A DNA stretch of 58,847 bases from CAZOKN01 sp964580525 (GCA_964580525.1 CAZOKN010000006.1:1-58847), one strand, 5' to 3'. Counted from the stretch's first letter, positions 8,321 to 17,113 are shown. The notes: generated from the sequence alone by a model not told the origin. Program-made: numbers and translations.

Positions 8321-9091
8321 ATGAATTTCACCGACGAACAAAAAAAACGTTATTCCCGCCAGTTGGCTCTGCCGCAAATAGGCAAGCAGGGGCAGGAAGC
8401 ACTTCTTGATGCAAAAGTTCTTGTTGTCGGAGCGGGTGGGCTTGGTTCGCCTGTGGCTTTATATCTTGCTGCCGCTGGTGTTGGCAATATTGGTATTATA
8501 GATTCTGATCGTGTTGAAATATCTAATTTGCAACGGCAAATTTTATTTGATTCCGAAAGTGTTGGTAAAAGCAAAGTGCTTGAGGCAAAGCGCAGGCTTG
8601 AGGCTTTAAATCCTGACGTTAGGGTGAAAACCTATAAAGACAGGCTTACGACTGAAAATGCCGCTGAAATTATCAGTAAATATAGTATCATTGCAGATTG
8701 TAGCGATAATTTCGCTACGAGATTTTTGATAAATGATGCTTGCCTGGAGAAGAAGAAAATTTTGGTTTCGGGTGCGGTGATTGGTTTTTCTGGTCAAATA
8801 TCCACATATAAAGCCTTTTTGGGTGAAGGGAATCCTTGCTATCGTTGTTTTTGCCCGCAAATTCCAGAAGAAAGCACGATGCCAACTTGCATAACAGGAG
8901 GTATCCTTGGTAGTGTTGCCGGTGTTCTGGCGTCATTGCAAGCTACTGAAATTATAAAAGAAATACTGGAGATTACTGGAAGTTTATCAGGTAATATATT
9001 AATATATGATGGGCTTGAAGTTAGCTTTCGAAAAGTGAAACTAGCGAAGCTTGATGGATGTAAATGTTCATCTAAGCTAGCTAAGGAGTAG
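8321..9091 (+). CDS. HesA/MoeB/ThiF-family adenylyltransferase
   Basis: This 256-residue E1-like protein activates the C-terminus of a small sulfur-carrier protein (MoaD- or ThiS-type) by adenylation. Visible features are the N-terminal RYSRQLALPQIG, the nucleotide loop GAGGLGSPVALYLAAAGVG, the ISNLQRQILF segment, and ADCSDNFATR with the catalytic Asp. A zinc CxxC (CYRC) comes before CPQIPEESTMPTC. The usual second zinc pair near the C-terminus is degenerate (GCKCSS instead of CxxC). There is no rhodanese domain, so it corresponds to short MoeB/ThiF. The carrier and pathway (molybdopterin, thiamine or cysteine) cannot be decided; cysK next door slightly favours sulfur transfer. truA follows after 2 bp. 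Confidence 0.88.
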   Translation: MNFTDEQKKRYSRQLALPQIGKQGQEALLDAKVLVVGAGGLGSPVALYLAAAGVGNIGIIDSDRVEISNLQRQILFDSESVGKSKVLEAKRRLEALNPDVRVKTYKDRLTTENAAEIISKYSIIADCSDNFATRFLINDACLEKKKILVSGAVIGFSGQISTYKAFLGEGNPCYRCFCPQIPEESTMPTCITGGILGSVAGVLASLQATEIIKEILEITGSLSGNILIYDGLEVSFRKVKLAKLDGCKCSSKLAKE

Positions 9092-9093
9092 GT

Positions 9094-9819
9094 ATGCCAC
9101 GCTATAAATGCGCAATTGAATATGATGGAACTGGCCTTGCAGGGTGGCAGAGGCAGGACGATGCGCCGTCTGTGCAGCAGTATATTGAAGAGGCGATTTA
9201 TAAATTTTGTGGCGAGAAAGTTGTGGTTTTTACAGCTGGACGCACTGATGCTATCGCCCAGGTTATCCATTTTGATTTAGAGAGCGATCAAGCCGCGGAT
9301 AAAGTTATGGGCGCGGTGAATTTTCATTTAAAGCCAGAAAAAATTGCTCTGCTGAAAGTGGAAGTTGTTACTGATGAATTTAACGCCCGTTTTTCCGCAC
9401 AAAAAAGACATTATATTTATCGTATCATCAATCGTCGTGCGCCGCTGGCGCTAGATGCCGGCAGAGCCTGGTTTGTGCCTGTTCAGCTAGATGAGAAAAA
9501 AATGCAAGCAGCGGCAAAGTTTCTTATTGGGCAGCATGATTTTACCAGTTTTCGTGACACCGAATGTCAGGCGAAATCGCCAATCAAAACCATTGATGAA
9601 ATAACCATAAGGCGGGAAGGGGATTTGATAGAGGTTTATGTCTGCGCGAAATCTTTCCTGCATCATATGGTGCGCAATCTAGTGGGCACGCTGAAATTTA
9701 TAGGTGAAGGTAAATGGGAGCCAGAATATATAAAAGATATAATCGAAGCCAAAAACCGTCAAAAAGCCGGTCCAACAGCGCCGCCGGACGGACTTTATTT
9801 TTTAAGGGTGGATTATTAG
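9094..9819 (+). CDS. truA: tRNA pseudouridine synthase A, with a 4-residue deletion at the active site
   Basis: A 241-residue TruA, which makes pseudouridine at positions 38-40 of the anticodon stem. The start follows an AAGGAG ribosome binding site. YDGTGLAGWQRQ, RRYIYRI-type and FLHHMVRNLVGTL segments are all recognisable. The catalytic motif, normally GRTDAGVHA followed by a QVxHF strand, reads GRTDAIAQVIHF here. The catalytic Asp (codon 9247-9249) is kept, but the next four residues (GVHA) are missing as a clean 12-base in-frame loss. Either the loop is truly shortened or the sequence is misassembled. Family assignment is certain; activity is uncertain. Confidence 0.93.
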   Translation: MPRYKCAIEYDGTGLAGWQRQDDAPSVQQYIEEAIYKFCGEKVVVFTAGRTDAIAQVIHFDLESDQAADKVMGAVNFHLKPEKIALLKVEVVTDEFNARFSAQKRHYIYRIINRRAPLALDAGRAWFVPVQLDEKKMQAAAKFLIGQHDFTSFRDTECQAKSPIKTIDEITIRREGDLIEVYVCAKSFLHHMVRNLVGTLKFIGEGKWEPEYIKDIIEAKNRQKAGPTAPPDGLYFLRVDY

Positions 9820-9944
9820 GTTGCGAAAGGTTGTAAATTGTTTTTGGTTCTCACTAAAATTTCTATCGTGACCTAAAGAATTAATAGACCTTTTTCGTGC
9901 TATCGCATATTATCACCATCTGTTTTACAAAGTTGGAGTTGGTT

Positions 9945-10562
9945 ATGGTGCTGACGGAATTGCTGCAAAGAGGCGGCGTGGTTATGGGGATTATACTGGT
10001 TTTATCGGTATATGTTCTTGCAGTTATAATATATAAGATATACCAATTTTGGAGGCTTGAAGCCTTTAAATCTGGCTATATAGACTCTATAGTTGAATCA
10101 GCAGAAGATAAAAAATATTCGGAAGCCGTGCGCATTGCTGGCAATCATAGAAGCCCTCTGGCGAGAGTTGTGGAAACGACAATACGTTGCATAACTAACA
10201 AAAATATGCCGGAAGATAAAAAAATCAGAATGATTGAAGCGTCGGGATCACGCGAATTGCGTGTGTTTGAAAGCCATTTGCGTGGTTTGGAAATGGCAGC
10301 TCATATAGCTCCTCTGCTTGGTCTTTTGGGAACTGTAATGGGAATAGTGAAGGCTTTTTCTGGCATTAATCAGGTTGGTTCTAAGGTAGATCCTAGCGTT
10401 TTGGCAGGTGGAATATGGGAAGCCTTGCTCACAACTATTGCTGGTCTTGCCGTGGCCATTCCAGCTTTGGCGGCGCATTATATTGTTGATGGCACTATAG
10501 AAAAAGTGCGCGCAAAAATGAAGGATACAATTTCCTATATAATGGCTAAAGCCGATTCTTAG
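9945..10562 (+). CDS. exbB: MotA/TolQ/ExbB proton-channel protein
   Basis: A 205-residue inner-membrane protein, with three membrane segments: near residues 13-32, and two in the C-terminal half (AHIAPLLGLLGTVMGIVKAF and ALLTTIAGLAVAIPALAAHY). The motifs PLLGLLGTVMGI and TTIAGLAVAIPA are those of the ExbB/TolQ channel. The ATG at 9945, with TTGGAG upstream, is preferred over a GTG at 9897. It heads an exbB-exbD-exbD-tonB run, so it is likely to power TonB-dependent outer-membrane transport rather than the Tol-Pal system (no tolA, tolB or pal here). Confidence 0.9.
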   Translation: MVLTELLQRGGVVMGIILVLSVYVLAVIIYKIYQFWRLEAFKSGYIDSIVESAEDKKYSEAVRIAGNHRSPLARVVETTIRCITNKNMPEDKKIRMIEASGSRELRVFESHLRGLEMAAHIAPLLGLLGTVMGIVKAFSGINQVGSKVDPSVLAGGIWEALLTTIAGLAVAIPALAAHYIVDGTIEKVRAKMKDTISYIMAKADS

Positions 10563-10593
10563 ACCATTTTAATTTAATTATTTAGGCCCTGGG

Positions 10594-10992
10594 ATGAATT
10601 TTGAACGCACAGAAAGACGCAGAAAGTCGATTCAGCTGACGTCGCTGATTGATATAATGTTTCTTCTCGTTGTGTTTTTTATGCTAACTAGTAAATTCAT
10701 TACTATCAGCACTATGGAGCTTAATGTATCCACTGTTGAAGATAGTAGCAAAAACAAGGAAAACCAACAGCCAGCAATTATAATCGAGCTGCAACCAAAA
10801 TCCAAATTTGTCATGGATGGCCAAACTTATGGCATGGACGAATTGGGTAATAGGCTTGGCAAGATGCTGCAGGCAGATAAAGGCCGTGAAGTTGTGTTGA
10901 CCAGTAAAGACAATGTCAGTGTTCAGGACATGGTTACCGCTATGGATAGGATAAGACAATCTGGCGGTAGTAATATTTCGTTGGCAAAGTGA
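10594..10992 (+). CDS. exbD: ExbD/TolR-family protein (first copy)
   Basis: This 132-residue protein has a short basic N-terminus, one membrane helix (about residues 17-37) and a periplasmic domain. The helix contains LTSLIDIMFLLVVFFML with Asp20, the residue that carries protons in ExbD/TolR. It lies 31 bp after exbB. A 129-bp gap separates it from a second ExbD homologue, whose aligned residue is Asn. Confidence 0.92.
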   Translation: MNFERTERRRKSIQLTSLIDIMFLLVVFFMLTSKFITISTMELNVSTVEDSSKNKENQQPAIIIELQPKSKFVMDGQTYGMDELGNRLGKMLQADKGREVVLTSKDNVSVQDMVTAMDRIRQSGGSNISLAK

Positions 10993-11121
10993 TATTGTGT
11001 AGCATTACATTTCGTAACTAATTCGTTGCAATAAAAAAGCATGCTTTTTTATACAAAATGTGCTATGTTCTCGGCGTTATGGTTTTTGTTGCCAGTCTTG
11101 TTTTAACGACGAGTTGTAAAA

Positions 11122-11526
11122 ATGGATTTTGCCAGAGTATCGAAAAAGAAGAACGATATCGATTTGATACCGCTTATTAATGTTATTTTCATGCTGCTCA
11201 TATTTTTTATGGTTGCGGGAACCATTGATAATATAGACATTATTGATGTGACTGTGCCTAAATCGGAGACTAGCGGTGATAGTTCGATATCCAAAACTGT
11301 GATATATCTTTCTGCAGACGGCAAAACGGCAGTGAATGAAGATATGGTCGCCGAGGACGATTTAAAGACAATTATTTCCACTCTGTTTATAAATAATCCT
11401 GATCAAGAAATTACTATCAAGGCAGATTTTGAAGTACCGGCAAAAAAGCTGGTTTCTGTGATGAATCTGGTGGAGAAATCTGGTGGTAAAAAAATATCAC
11501 TCGTAACACAAACCGGTGGGAAGTAA
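11122..11526 (+). CDS. ExbD/TolR-family protein (second copy), channel Asp replaced by Asn
   Basis: A 134-residue ExbD homologue, with the same layout as the first copy: basic N-terminus, one membrane helix (about residues 16-36) and a periplasmic domain. The helix reads LIPLINVIFMLLIFFMV, so residue 20 is Asn (codon 11179-11181), where ExbD and TolR have the proton-carrying Asp. The stop overlaps the tonB start (TAATG), which indicates translational coupling. The two ExbD proteins may form a heterodimer with a single protonatable Asp. That is an inference. Confidence 0.9.
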   Translation: MDFARVSKKKNDIDLIPLINVIFMLLIFFMVAGTIDNIDIIDVTVPKSETSGDSSISKTVIYLSADGKTAVNEDMVAEDDLKTIISTLFINNPDQEITIKADFEVPAKKLVSVMNLVEKSGGKKISLVTQTGGK

Positions 11527-12476
11527 TGCTTACCACTAAAACCAAATTTAATATTGCTCTAATATTCTCTCTGGCCGTTCACTTGGTGGTTTTGACTGTA
11601 CTTTTTGTGCCAAAACCAAAAGATGCAGATATAAAATTCACTGAGCTAAAAATTAAATTTGGTAGCAATAAAGATACTCATGCTGAAGGCGGTGGTTCTG
11701 CAGGAATTATTGTTTCACCTGCTCAGACAGCTTCTACTCTGGCAGCAACTGCAGAAGCTCAAGCTCCTAAAGAAAAATCTGAAAATATTGAGGGAAAAGT
11801 TGTTTATAAAGGTGAGATAAAAGAAGATCAGATTGCAGCTGTAGAAAAAACACAAGAAGAAGTAAAACCACAAGAAGCAAAGCCCGCGCCAGAGCCAGAA
11901 ATTGTTCATAAGGATGCAGAACCTGTACGAGAGGAAGTTAAGCAGCCCGAGATTGTGGCAACACAAGTTGAGCCGAAAAAAATTATTGCAGTTGAGCAAT
12001 CTGCATCTAAAAAAATGGTAGTGCCAGCACAGGATACGTTTAAAGTTCCGCCTAAGCCTGTAAGAAAAAGTAATAAGCGTGACGCGAGTGGCGATGCTGA
12101 CGAATATGATTCGTATATGGAGCCGGATGAAGATTATACTGTGCTTGGTAATTCGCGAGATAAAGATGCGGTTGCGCTGGTTTCATATGAGCAAATGTTG
12201 CCTTTGTGGCTTGATAAATTCAGAGGTTATCCTGATCAGGCTAGGGTTTTGGGTATTGAGGGCAGTGGCGATGTTTTTATAAAAATAAACAGAAGTGGAA
12301 AAATTCTGCTATCGAGCATTATAAAGAGCACCGGCTATCAAGTTTTAGACGATGCACTCGTTCAAATGCTGAAACAAGCAGATCCTGTTGTGCCTGTGCC
12401 AGCTGATTATCACAGAGATAAAAAAACCTTTTCCTACCGTATAAGATTTGAATTTGCCAAGGATGGTGGTAGTTAA
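11526..12476 (+). CDS. tonB: TonB-family energy transducer
   Basis: A 316-residue protein. The N-terminal membrane anchor contains the Ser-x3-His pattern of TonB (SLAVHLVVLTVLFV, near residues 16-28). A long Pro/Glu/Lys-rich periplasmic spacer follows (about 70-200), then a C-terminal TonB domain (about 225-316) with GSGDVFIKINRSGKI and YRIRFEF. It would span the periplasm and pass energy from ExbB/ExbD to outer-membrane receptors. No receptor gene lies in the window. Start and stop position fit coupling to the second exbD. Confidence 0.9.
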   Translation: MLTTKTKFNIALIFSLAVHLVVLTVLFVPKPKDADIKFTELKIKFGSNKDTHAEGGGSAGIIVSPAQTASTLAATAEAQAPKEKSENIEGKVVYKGEIKEDQIAAVEKTQEEVKPQEAKPAPEPEIVHKDAEPVREEVKQPEIVATQVEPKKIIAVEQSASKKMVVPAQDTFKVPPKPVRKSNKRDASGDADEYDSYMEPDEDYTVLGNSRDKDAVALVSYEQMLPLWLDKFRGYPDQARVLGIEGSGDVFIKINRSGKILLSSIIKSTGYQVLDDALVQMLKQADPVVPVPADYHRDKKTFSYRIRFEFAKDGGS

Positions 12477-12517
12477 GACTATATCCACGCCCATAATAAC
12501 CTAAGCCGAGCCGCAAA

Positions 12518-13312
12518 ATGACCACACCAATTGCCGAACTAATCAGAATAATGAAAATGCTGCGTGACCCTGAAAAAGGTTGTCCTTGGGATGTGGAGCA
12601 GAATTTTAAATCCATAACTAATCACACCATTGAAGAGGCTTATGAGGTTGTTGATGCCATTGAAAAAGGCGATATGGACTCTCTGCGCGAAGAGTTGGGC
12701 GACTTGCTTCTGCAAGTGGTGTTTTATGCCCAGATGGCAGACGAAGAGGGGCTGTTTTCTTTTGACGATGTAGCCAAAGCCATTAACAAAAAACTTATCG
12801 ATCGTCATCCGCATGTTTTTGGCGATGCCGATATTAAGACAGCAAAAGACCAGGAAATTGCTTGGGAAAAACAAAAAGAAAAAGAGCGTCGCGAAAAAGC
12901 TAGGGCAGGGGAAGTGGTTAATATTTTGGACGGTATTGCAATGTCATTGCCGGCTTTGACCAGATCTGTGAAAATTCAAAAACGTGCCGCTAAAGTTGGA
13001 TTTGATTGGCCGGATTTTTCTGGTGTGTTTGCCAAAATTCGCGAGGAAGCTGATGAGCTGGAAGAGGCTATTGGTAGCCAGGATGAAAAACATATAAAAG
13101 AAGAAATGGGCGATTTATTATTTGCAGTCAGTAATTTGTCGCGTAAACTTAAGCTTGATCCTGAGGAATGCCTGCGCGCATGTAACCAAAAATTTGAACG
13201 CCGCTTTTCCTATATAGAACAAAAGCTTGCTGAGGTCAAAAAAACACCAGAAGAGTCTAATCTGGAAGAGATGGACAAACTTTGGGATGAAGCAAAACTG
13301 GCGTTAAAATAG
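12518..13312 (+). CDS. mazG: Nucleoside triphosphate pyrophosphohydrolase
   Basis: This is a 264-residue MazG with two tandem domains. The first carries EEAYEVVDAIEKGDMDSLRE and EELGDLLLQVVF, the Mg-binding ExxE and ExxD residues; the second repeats the pattern (EEADELEEAI, KEEMGDLLFAVSNL). The N-terminus LIRIMKMLRDPEKGCPWD is diagnostic. It hydrolyses non-canonical or excess NTPs to NMP and PPi and can lower ppGpp pressure in starved cells. It follows tonB by 41 bp. Confidence 0.95.
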   Translation: MTTPIAELIRIMKMLRDPEKGCPWDVEQNFKSITNHTIEEAYEVVDAIEKGDMDSLREELGDLLLQVVFYAQMADEEGLFSFDDVAKAINKKLIDRHPHVFGDADIKTAKDQEIAWEKQKEKERREKARAGEVVNILDGIAMSLPALTRSVKIQKRAAKVGFDWPDFSGVFAKIREEADELEEAIGSQDEKHIKEEMGDLLFAVSNLSRKLKLDPEECLRACNQKFERRFSYIEQKLAEVKKTPEESNLEEMDKLWDEAKLALK

Positions 13313-13432
13313 ATATCATTCAGCCTGATTCTTAGTAATTTTAGATCCTTATACATAGCTTAGGGAAATCATAGTTCTTTTCTATTATCAAGCCACAGAA
13401 ATGCAACAATCATTTGATTAATTTTTTAATAT

Positions 13433-14533
13433 ATGCTATTTCTGCCGCCCCTGAATGAAATACAAAAAGAGAGAATATCAGTGAAGAATAGAAATCCAGG
13501 TGATGCAATTAAAAGGTCAAATTACGCCATATTTCGTAGTTATTTAGCTAGAAAACAATGGGATGATGCGCAAACTATGCTTAATGCTGGTGTTGATATT
13601 AATTATTTTGGCAAAGATTATGAAAAGCCAGCCTTGTTTGATGCTGTTGAAAGGCAAGATATTGAAACAATAACTTGGCTTATAGATAAGGGTGCTGATG
13701 TTAATTTAGTGCACAATGGTGAATCAGCTTTAATATTATCCCTAAAACATGAAAGCACTGTCGTCGCCGAGTTTTTACTTCAAAAAGGCGCCGATCCAAA
13801 TAGTCGGTATCTAGAAGCCGAAAAATCCCAAACAGCATTACATTTAGTAGTTAATGCCAATAAACCTGCATTTGTTCGGTTATTGTTGAAGCACGAGGCA
13901 GATGTTAATAGTTTGTCAGGGGAGGGATTTACACCATTTGATTTTGCTATAGTTAGGCCCAAGTTTTTTAAGGTTGGAACAGAAGACAATTCTATAGTTG
14001 TTTCTTTATTAAAAGCAAATGGCGCACAATATGGGCAAAAAGTGCAGAAAATTAAAGATGAGCAAGATGCTGCAAGGGCGGCAAAAGAAAGACCGCCTGA
14101 AGTTAAAGAAAAGGTTTCTGTAGAAGAAAAGGTTTCTGTAGAAGAAAAGGTTTCTGTAGAAGAAAAGGTTTCTGTAGAAGAAAAGGTTTCTGAATTTAAA
14201 ACTCCTTTGCATATAGCTGTTGAAGCAGAGGATGATAATAAGGTACAAGAAATTGTGAATGATTTTTTTACCAAGAATTGGGCTGCTTATCAGGAAGGAA
14301 AAACTACTGAATCATTGTCATTCGTTCAATTGGCTGAAGGGAAATTTGCAGAAGATTGTATGCGACGTGTTGAAGCTGCAGAAAGAAAGTATCATGGGTT
14401 TTCGGAAAGGCCTAAGCATGTTGATAGGGTAGTTAAATTAAGTCCGGATGTTGATGGAAGTCCAATTGGGCAAATAATCTCTTCCAGTGGTCAGAACGGC
14501 TTCAAAAAGAGTAGAGATAACTATAAATCTTGA
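13433..14533 (+). CDS. Ankyrin-repeat protein with an 18-bp tandem repeat
   Basis: A 366-residue protein. Ankyrin repeats cover about residues 30-200: EKPALFDAVERQDIETITWL, the KGADVN and KGADPN turns, TALHLVVNANKPAFVRLLL, and GFTPFDFAI. A Lys/Glu linker follows, with EKVSVE repeated four times plus a partial copy. Another ankyrin-like helix pair (TPLHIAVEAEDDNKVQEIV) and a charged tail come next. There is no signal peptide or membrane segment. Ankyrin proteins in host-associated alphaproteobacteria are often secreted and bind host proteins, but nothing here proves secretion. It stands alone between mazG and mnmA. Confidence 0.85.
   Translation: MLFLPPLNEIQKERISVKNRNPGDAIKRSNYAIFRSYLARKQWDDAQTMLNAGVDINYFGKDYEKPALFDAVERQDIETITWLIDKGADVNLVHNGESALILSLKHESTVVAEFLLQKGADPNSRYLEAEKSQTALHLVVNANKPAFVRLLLKHEADVNSLSGEGFTPFDFAIVRPKFFKVGTEDNSIVVSLLKANGAQYGQKVQKIKDEQDAARAAKERPPEVKEKVSVEEKVSVEEKVSVEEKVSVEEKVSEFKTPLHIAVEAEDDNKVQEIVNDFFTKNWAAYQEGKTTESLSFVQLAEGKFAEDCMRRVEAAERKYHGFSERPKHVDRVVKLSPDVDGSPIGQIISSSGQNGFKKSRDNYKS
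14108..14197 (+). repeat. 18-bp tandem repeat inside the ankyrin gene
   Basis: The unit GAAAAGGTTTCTGTAGAA occurs four times without mismatch (14108-14179), followed by a fifth copy that diverges after 12 bases. Each unit encodes EKVSVE, so gain or loss of a unit keeps the frame. The identity of the copies suggests recent slippage. Confidence 0.97.
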
Positions 14534-14567
14534 TTTTTCGGGCTTTTTCTGCTAAAAAACCGGCATT

Positions 14568-15676
14568 ATGCTAAATGAATTTGCACCTTCAAAAGAGATA
14601 AAAGATACGAAAGTCGTTGTGGCGATGTCCGGCGGGGTTGATAGCTCTGTGGTTGCGGCTATGTTGCATCGCAAGGGTTATCAGGTTGTTGGCATTACAT
14701 TACAGCTATATGATCTTGGCCAGGCGTTAGAAAAAAAAGGCGCATGTTGTGCCGGAAAAGACATATATGATGCTAAAGTCGTGGCGGATAAAATGGGCTT
14801 TCCGCATTATGTTCTGGACTATGAAAGTGTTTTTAAACAAGAGGTTATGGAANNNNNNNNNNNNNNNNNNNNNNNNNNNNNNNNNNNNNNNNCATTCCAT
14901 GTGTTAAATGTAACCAGTCGGTAAAATTCCGCGATTTATTTAAAACAGCCAATGATTTGGGCGCGGATGCCCTTGTCACGGGGCATTATGTGCAACGTAA
15001 AGAGGGTGCAGGTGGCTCGGAGCTGCATAAAGCTTTTGATGAAACTAAAGATCAAAGCTATTTCCTGTTTGCCACAACAAAAGAACAATTGGACTATATA
15101 CATTTCCCACTTGGCGGCATGAAAAAAGAAGATACCCGCAAACTGGCGGAGGAATTTGGCCTGGAAGTGGCTGATAAGCCTGATTCGCAGGATATATGCT
15201 TCGTGCCGAATGGCTCATATGCCAAGGTTATAGAGCGTTTGCGTCCCGGCGCGTGGGAGGCAGGTGATATTGTGCATATAAATGGCCAAAAGCTGGGCGA
15301 ACATAATGGCATTATAAATTACACAGTTGGTCAGCGCAAAGGCCTTGGCATCGCCTGGAGCGAGCCGCTTTATGTTGTGAAACTTGATGCGGCAAAAAAG
15401 CAGGTTGTTGTTGGACCGGAAGAGGCGTTGGGTTCCAAGAATTTCGTTATTCGAGATATTAACTGGCTGGCGGGAGAATCTATAGAAAACGGGCTGGAAA
15501 TTACTGTGAAAATGAGATCAAGCCAAACTCCTGTGTCGGCAAAAATTTATCCTATTGATGGCAAAAAGGCGCGTATTGAACTTGCTGAACCACAAAAAGC
15601 GATCACACCAGGGCAGGCCTGCGTTATATATGATGGTTCAAGGGTGCTTGGTGGCGGTTGGATTGTGAAGGAATAA
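14568..15676 (+). CDS. mnmA: tRNA-specific 2-thiouridylase (contains an assembly gap)
   Basis: MnmA adds sulfur to U34 of tRNAs for Lys, Glu and Gln. The PP-loop MSGGVDSSVVAAMLHRKGYQ and the GACCAGKDIYDAKVVADKMG segment lie before the gap. The first catalytic Cys (PCVKCNQSVKF) follows it, then DALVTGHY, KDQSYFL, and the second catalytic Cys in DSQDICFVPNG. The C-terminal barrel ends in VLGGGWI. Forty N bases at 14853-14892 interrupt the gene, and the two halves are in different frames across them, so the gap length is wrong by a non-multiple of three. The gene is judged intact in the organism. Confidence 0.93.
14853..14892. other. Assembly gap (40 N) inside mnmA
   Basis: A run of undetermined bases. 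The reading frame before it ends on a codon boundary and the frame after it resumes at 14894, so the true gap must leave remainder 2 on division by 3. Homologues usually have about 12 residues here (a DFxxxYxxGxTP-type stretch), which would correspond to about 35 bases. Confidence 0.95.
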
Positions 15677-15706
15677 GTTAGTTTATTTTTTTTCGATAGG
15701 ATATTA

Positions 15707-17113
15707 CTATTCTCTTTCTATAGAACTTGATCTCGAATTCATTTTTTCTCTCCAGCTCTCTTTTTCTCTGGAAGATGACCTTGAAGAATGAGAAGTTTTT
15801 TGCATTTCTCTTCCTCTTTTTTCAGATTTTACTTCTTCACTGCTATCGCTAAGAGTAAAAGTTTCATCTGCTGTTAATTTTTGGCGGGTATCATAGCCAC
15901 ATAACTCAGATAGGTAGTTATGTTCTTTCTCTACAGCGGATTCGAGTTCTGTTTTTAATCTTTTTAAAGACTCTGGCGATTTAGATGCGTAATCAAACCC
16001 TGCATCTTTCATTTTTTGTAGTTCTAATCTTTCTTTCTTAAAGTTTTCTGTAAAGAATTTTTCTTCACTTTCCTTGAATTTGGGATCTGTAATGTTACCT
16101 AAATAATCTTTTAAAAACTCATGTTGCTTCTCTTCAGTACAACTATATTGCTTAAATCTATACATAAGTTTATCAAGAGGGATGACTATAAACATAGATG
16201 GAGAAAGCTCATCAGGCACTTCTTTACCTGCTTTTTCAAAAAATAATCGTTTTCTGCTTTGATATGCGCCTTTATCAAGAAAGTCTTGCGTGAATTTGCT
16301 ATAGACACTTTTGTCATAAATAATTCTGAGACCGCTATCGAATGTTTCTAGATTGTGTTGAGAAGATATAACTTTTATCTGAACTGGATTTGGTGATGTA
16401 CCTATTCCAAGACTTGCATGTAGAAAATCATGAACTTTATGAGCCTCCGAAATATCTTCTATTTTTATCGAAAGGCCATTTTTATGAATGTTTTTATCCT
16501 TTAATGCTGTAAGCTGAGCGTTAATGAATTTTTCTGTATTACAATTCGCTGTAATAGTGGAAATGGTATCAGATTCATTAAAAGCAGTGGTTGCCAAAAC
16601 AGCAACTAACGGCATTCCAGTTTCATCCTTTGGCCATTGTTCAAACTCTTCCAAAATCTTTTTCTTTATCGCTGTATTATAATTAATTACAGTTTGATAG
16701 CCTTTGTGACGATGTTTAGTCTCTTTTTGAAATCTGTCACCTATCTTTTTAACTAACCTTCCTTTATCCAGGCCAGTTATTGCAATTGAATAGTATTCAA
16801 AGCCTTTATCCTTTGTACATTCTATTTTGATATCGTCGTGCTTCTCTTCTCGCCATTGCATTTCGAATGGTTTTAATAGCTCCTTTGCTGTTTCAGCTTC
16901 TTCTTTATTTTTCGCAGAAATAACTAAGTGATAGTGATGAACTAGACCTTCGTTGAATGACGCATCATCAGGTTTTCTATATACCCATTTTACAGGTAAT
17001 GGATTAGACAAATCAAATATGTCTTCACCTTCTTGGGTAACTTTTAATGCTTTCAATAAAAAGTCTTCGTTACTGAGTCCTTCAAATTCTCCATATGATT
17101 TACTTTTAGACAT
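15707..17113 (-). CDS. Hypothetical protein, 468 residues, Ser/Arg/Glu-rich C-terminus
   Basis: I do not recognise this protein. It is cytoplasmic-looking, with no signal peptide or membrane segment. The N-terminal 400 residues look like mixed alpha/beta protein (for example YHLVISAKNKEEAETAKELL and YSIAITGLDKGRLVKKI). The last 50 residues are dominated by Ser, Arg and Glu (SHSSRSSSREKESWREKM). The start has a good AGGTAAC ribosome binding site. It sits convergent with mnmA and upstream of recR on the same strand but 164 bp away. Its style, large, charged, orphan and isolated, resembles the YopJ-like and other orphan genes of this window, so a host-directed role is possible but unproven. Confidence 0.8.
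   Translation of the reverse strand: MSKSKSYGEFEGLSNEDFLLKALKVTQEGEDIFDLSNPLPVKWVYRKPDDASFNEGLVHHYHLVISAKNKEEAETAKELLKPFEMQWREEKHDDIKIECTKDKGFEYYSIAITGLDKGRLVKKIGDRFQKETKHRHKGYQTVINYNTAIKKKILEEFEQWPKDETGMPLVAVLATTAFNESDTISTITANCNTEKFINAQLTALKDKNIHKNGLSIKIEDISEAHKVHDFLHASLGIGTSPNPVQIKVISSQHNLETFDSGLRIIYDKSVYSKFTQDFLDKGAYQSRKRLFFEKAGKEVPDELSPSMFIVIPLDKLMYRFKQYSCTEEKQHEFLKDYLGNITDPKFKESEEKFFTENFKKERLELQKMKDAGFDYASKSPESLKRLKTELESAVEKEHNYLSELCGYDTRQKLTADETFTLSDSSEEVKSEKRGREMQKTSHSSRSSSREKESWREKMNSRSSSIERE

Noticed and set aside
9945..12476. Tol-Pal operon (tolQRAB)
   Set aside because: The last gene is TonB-like with a TonB C-terminal domain and there are two ExbD copies; no tolB or pal follows.
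14108..14197. CRISPR-like array
   Set aside because: The repeats are contiguous 18-bp units inside a coding frame with no spacers.
14009..14248. Antisense frame with FFYRNLFFYRNLFF repeats over the ankyrin gene
   Set aside because: A mirror of the 18-bp tandem repeat; no start signals.
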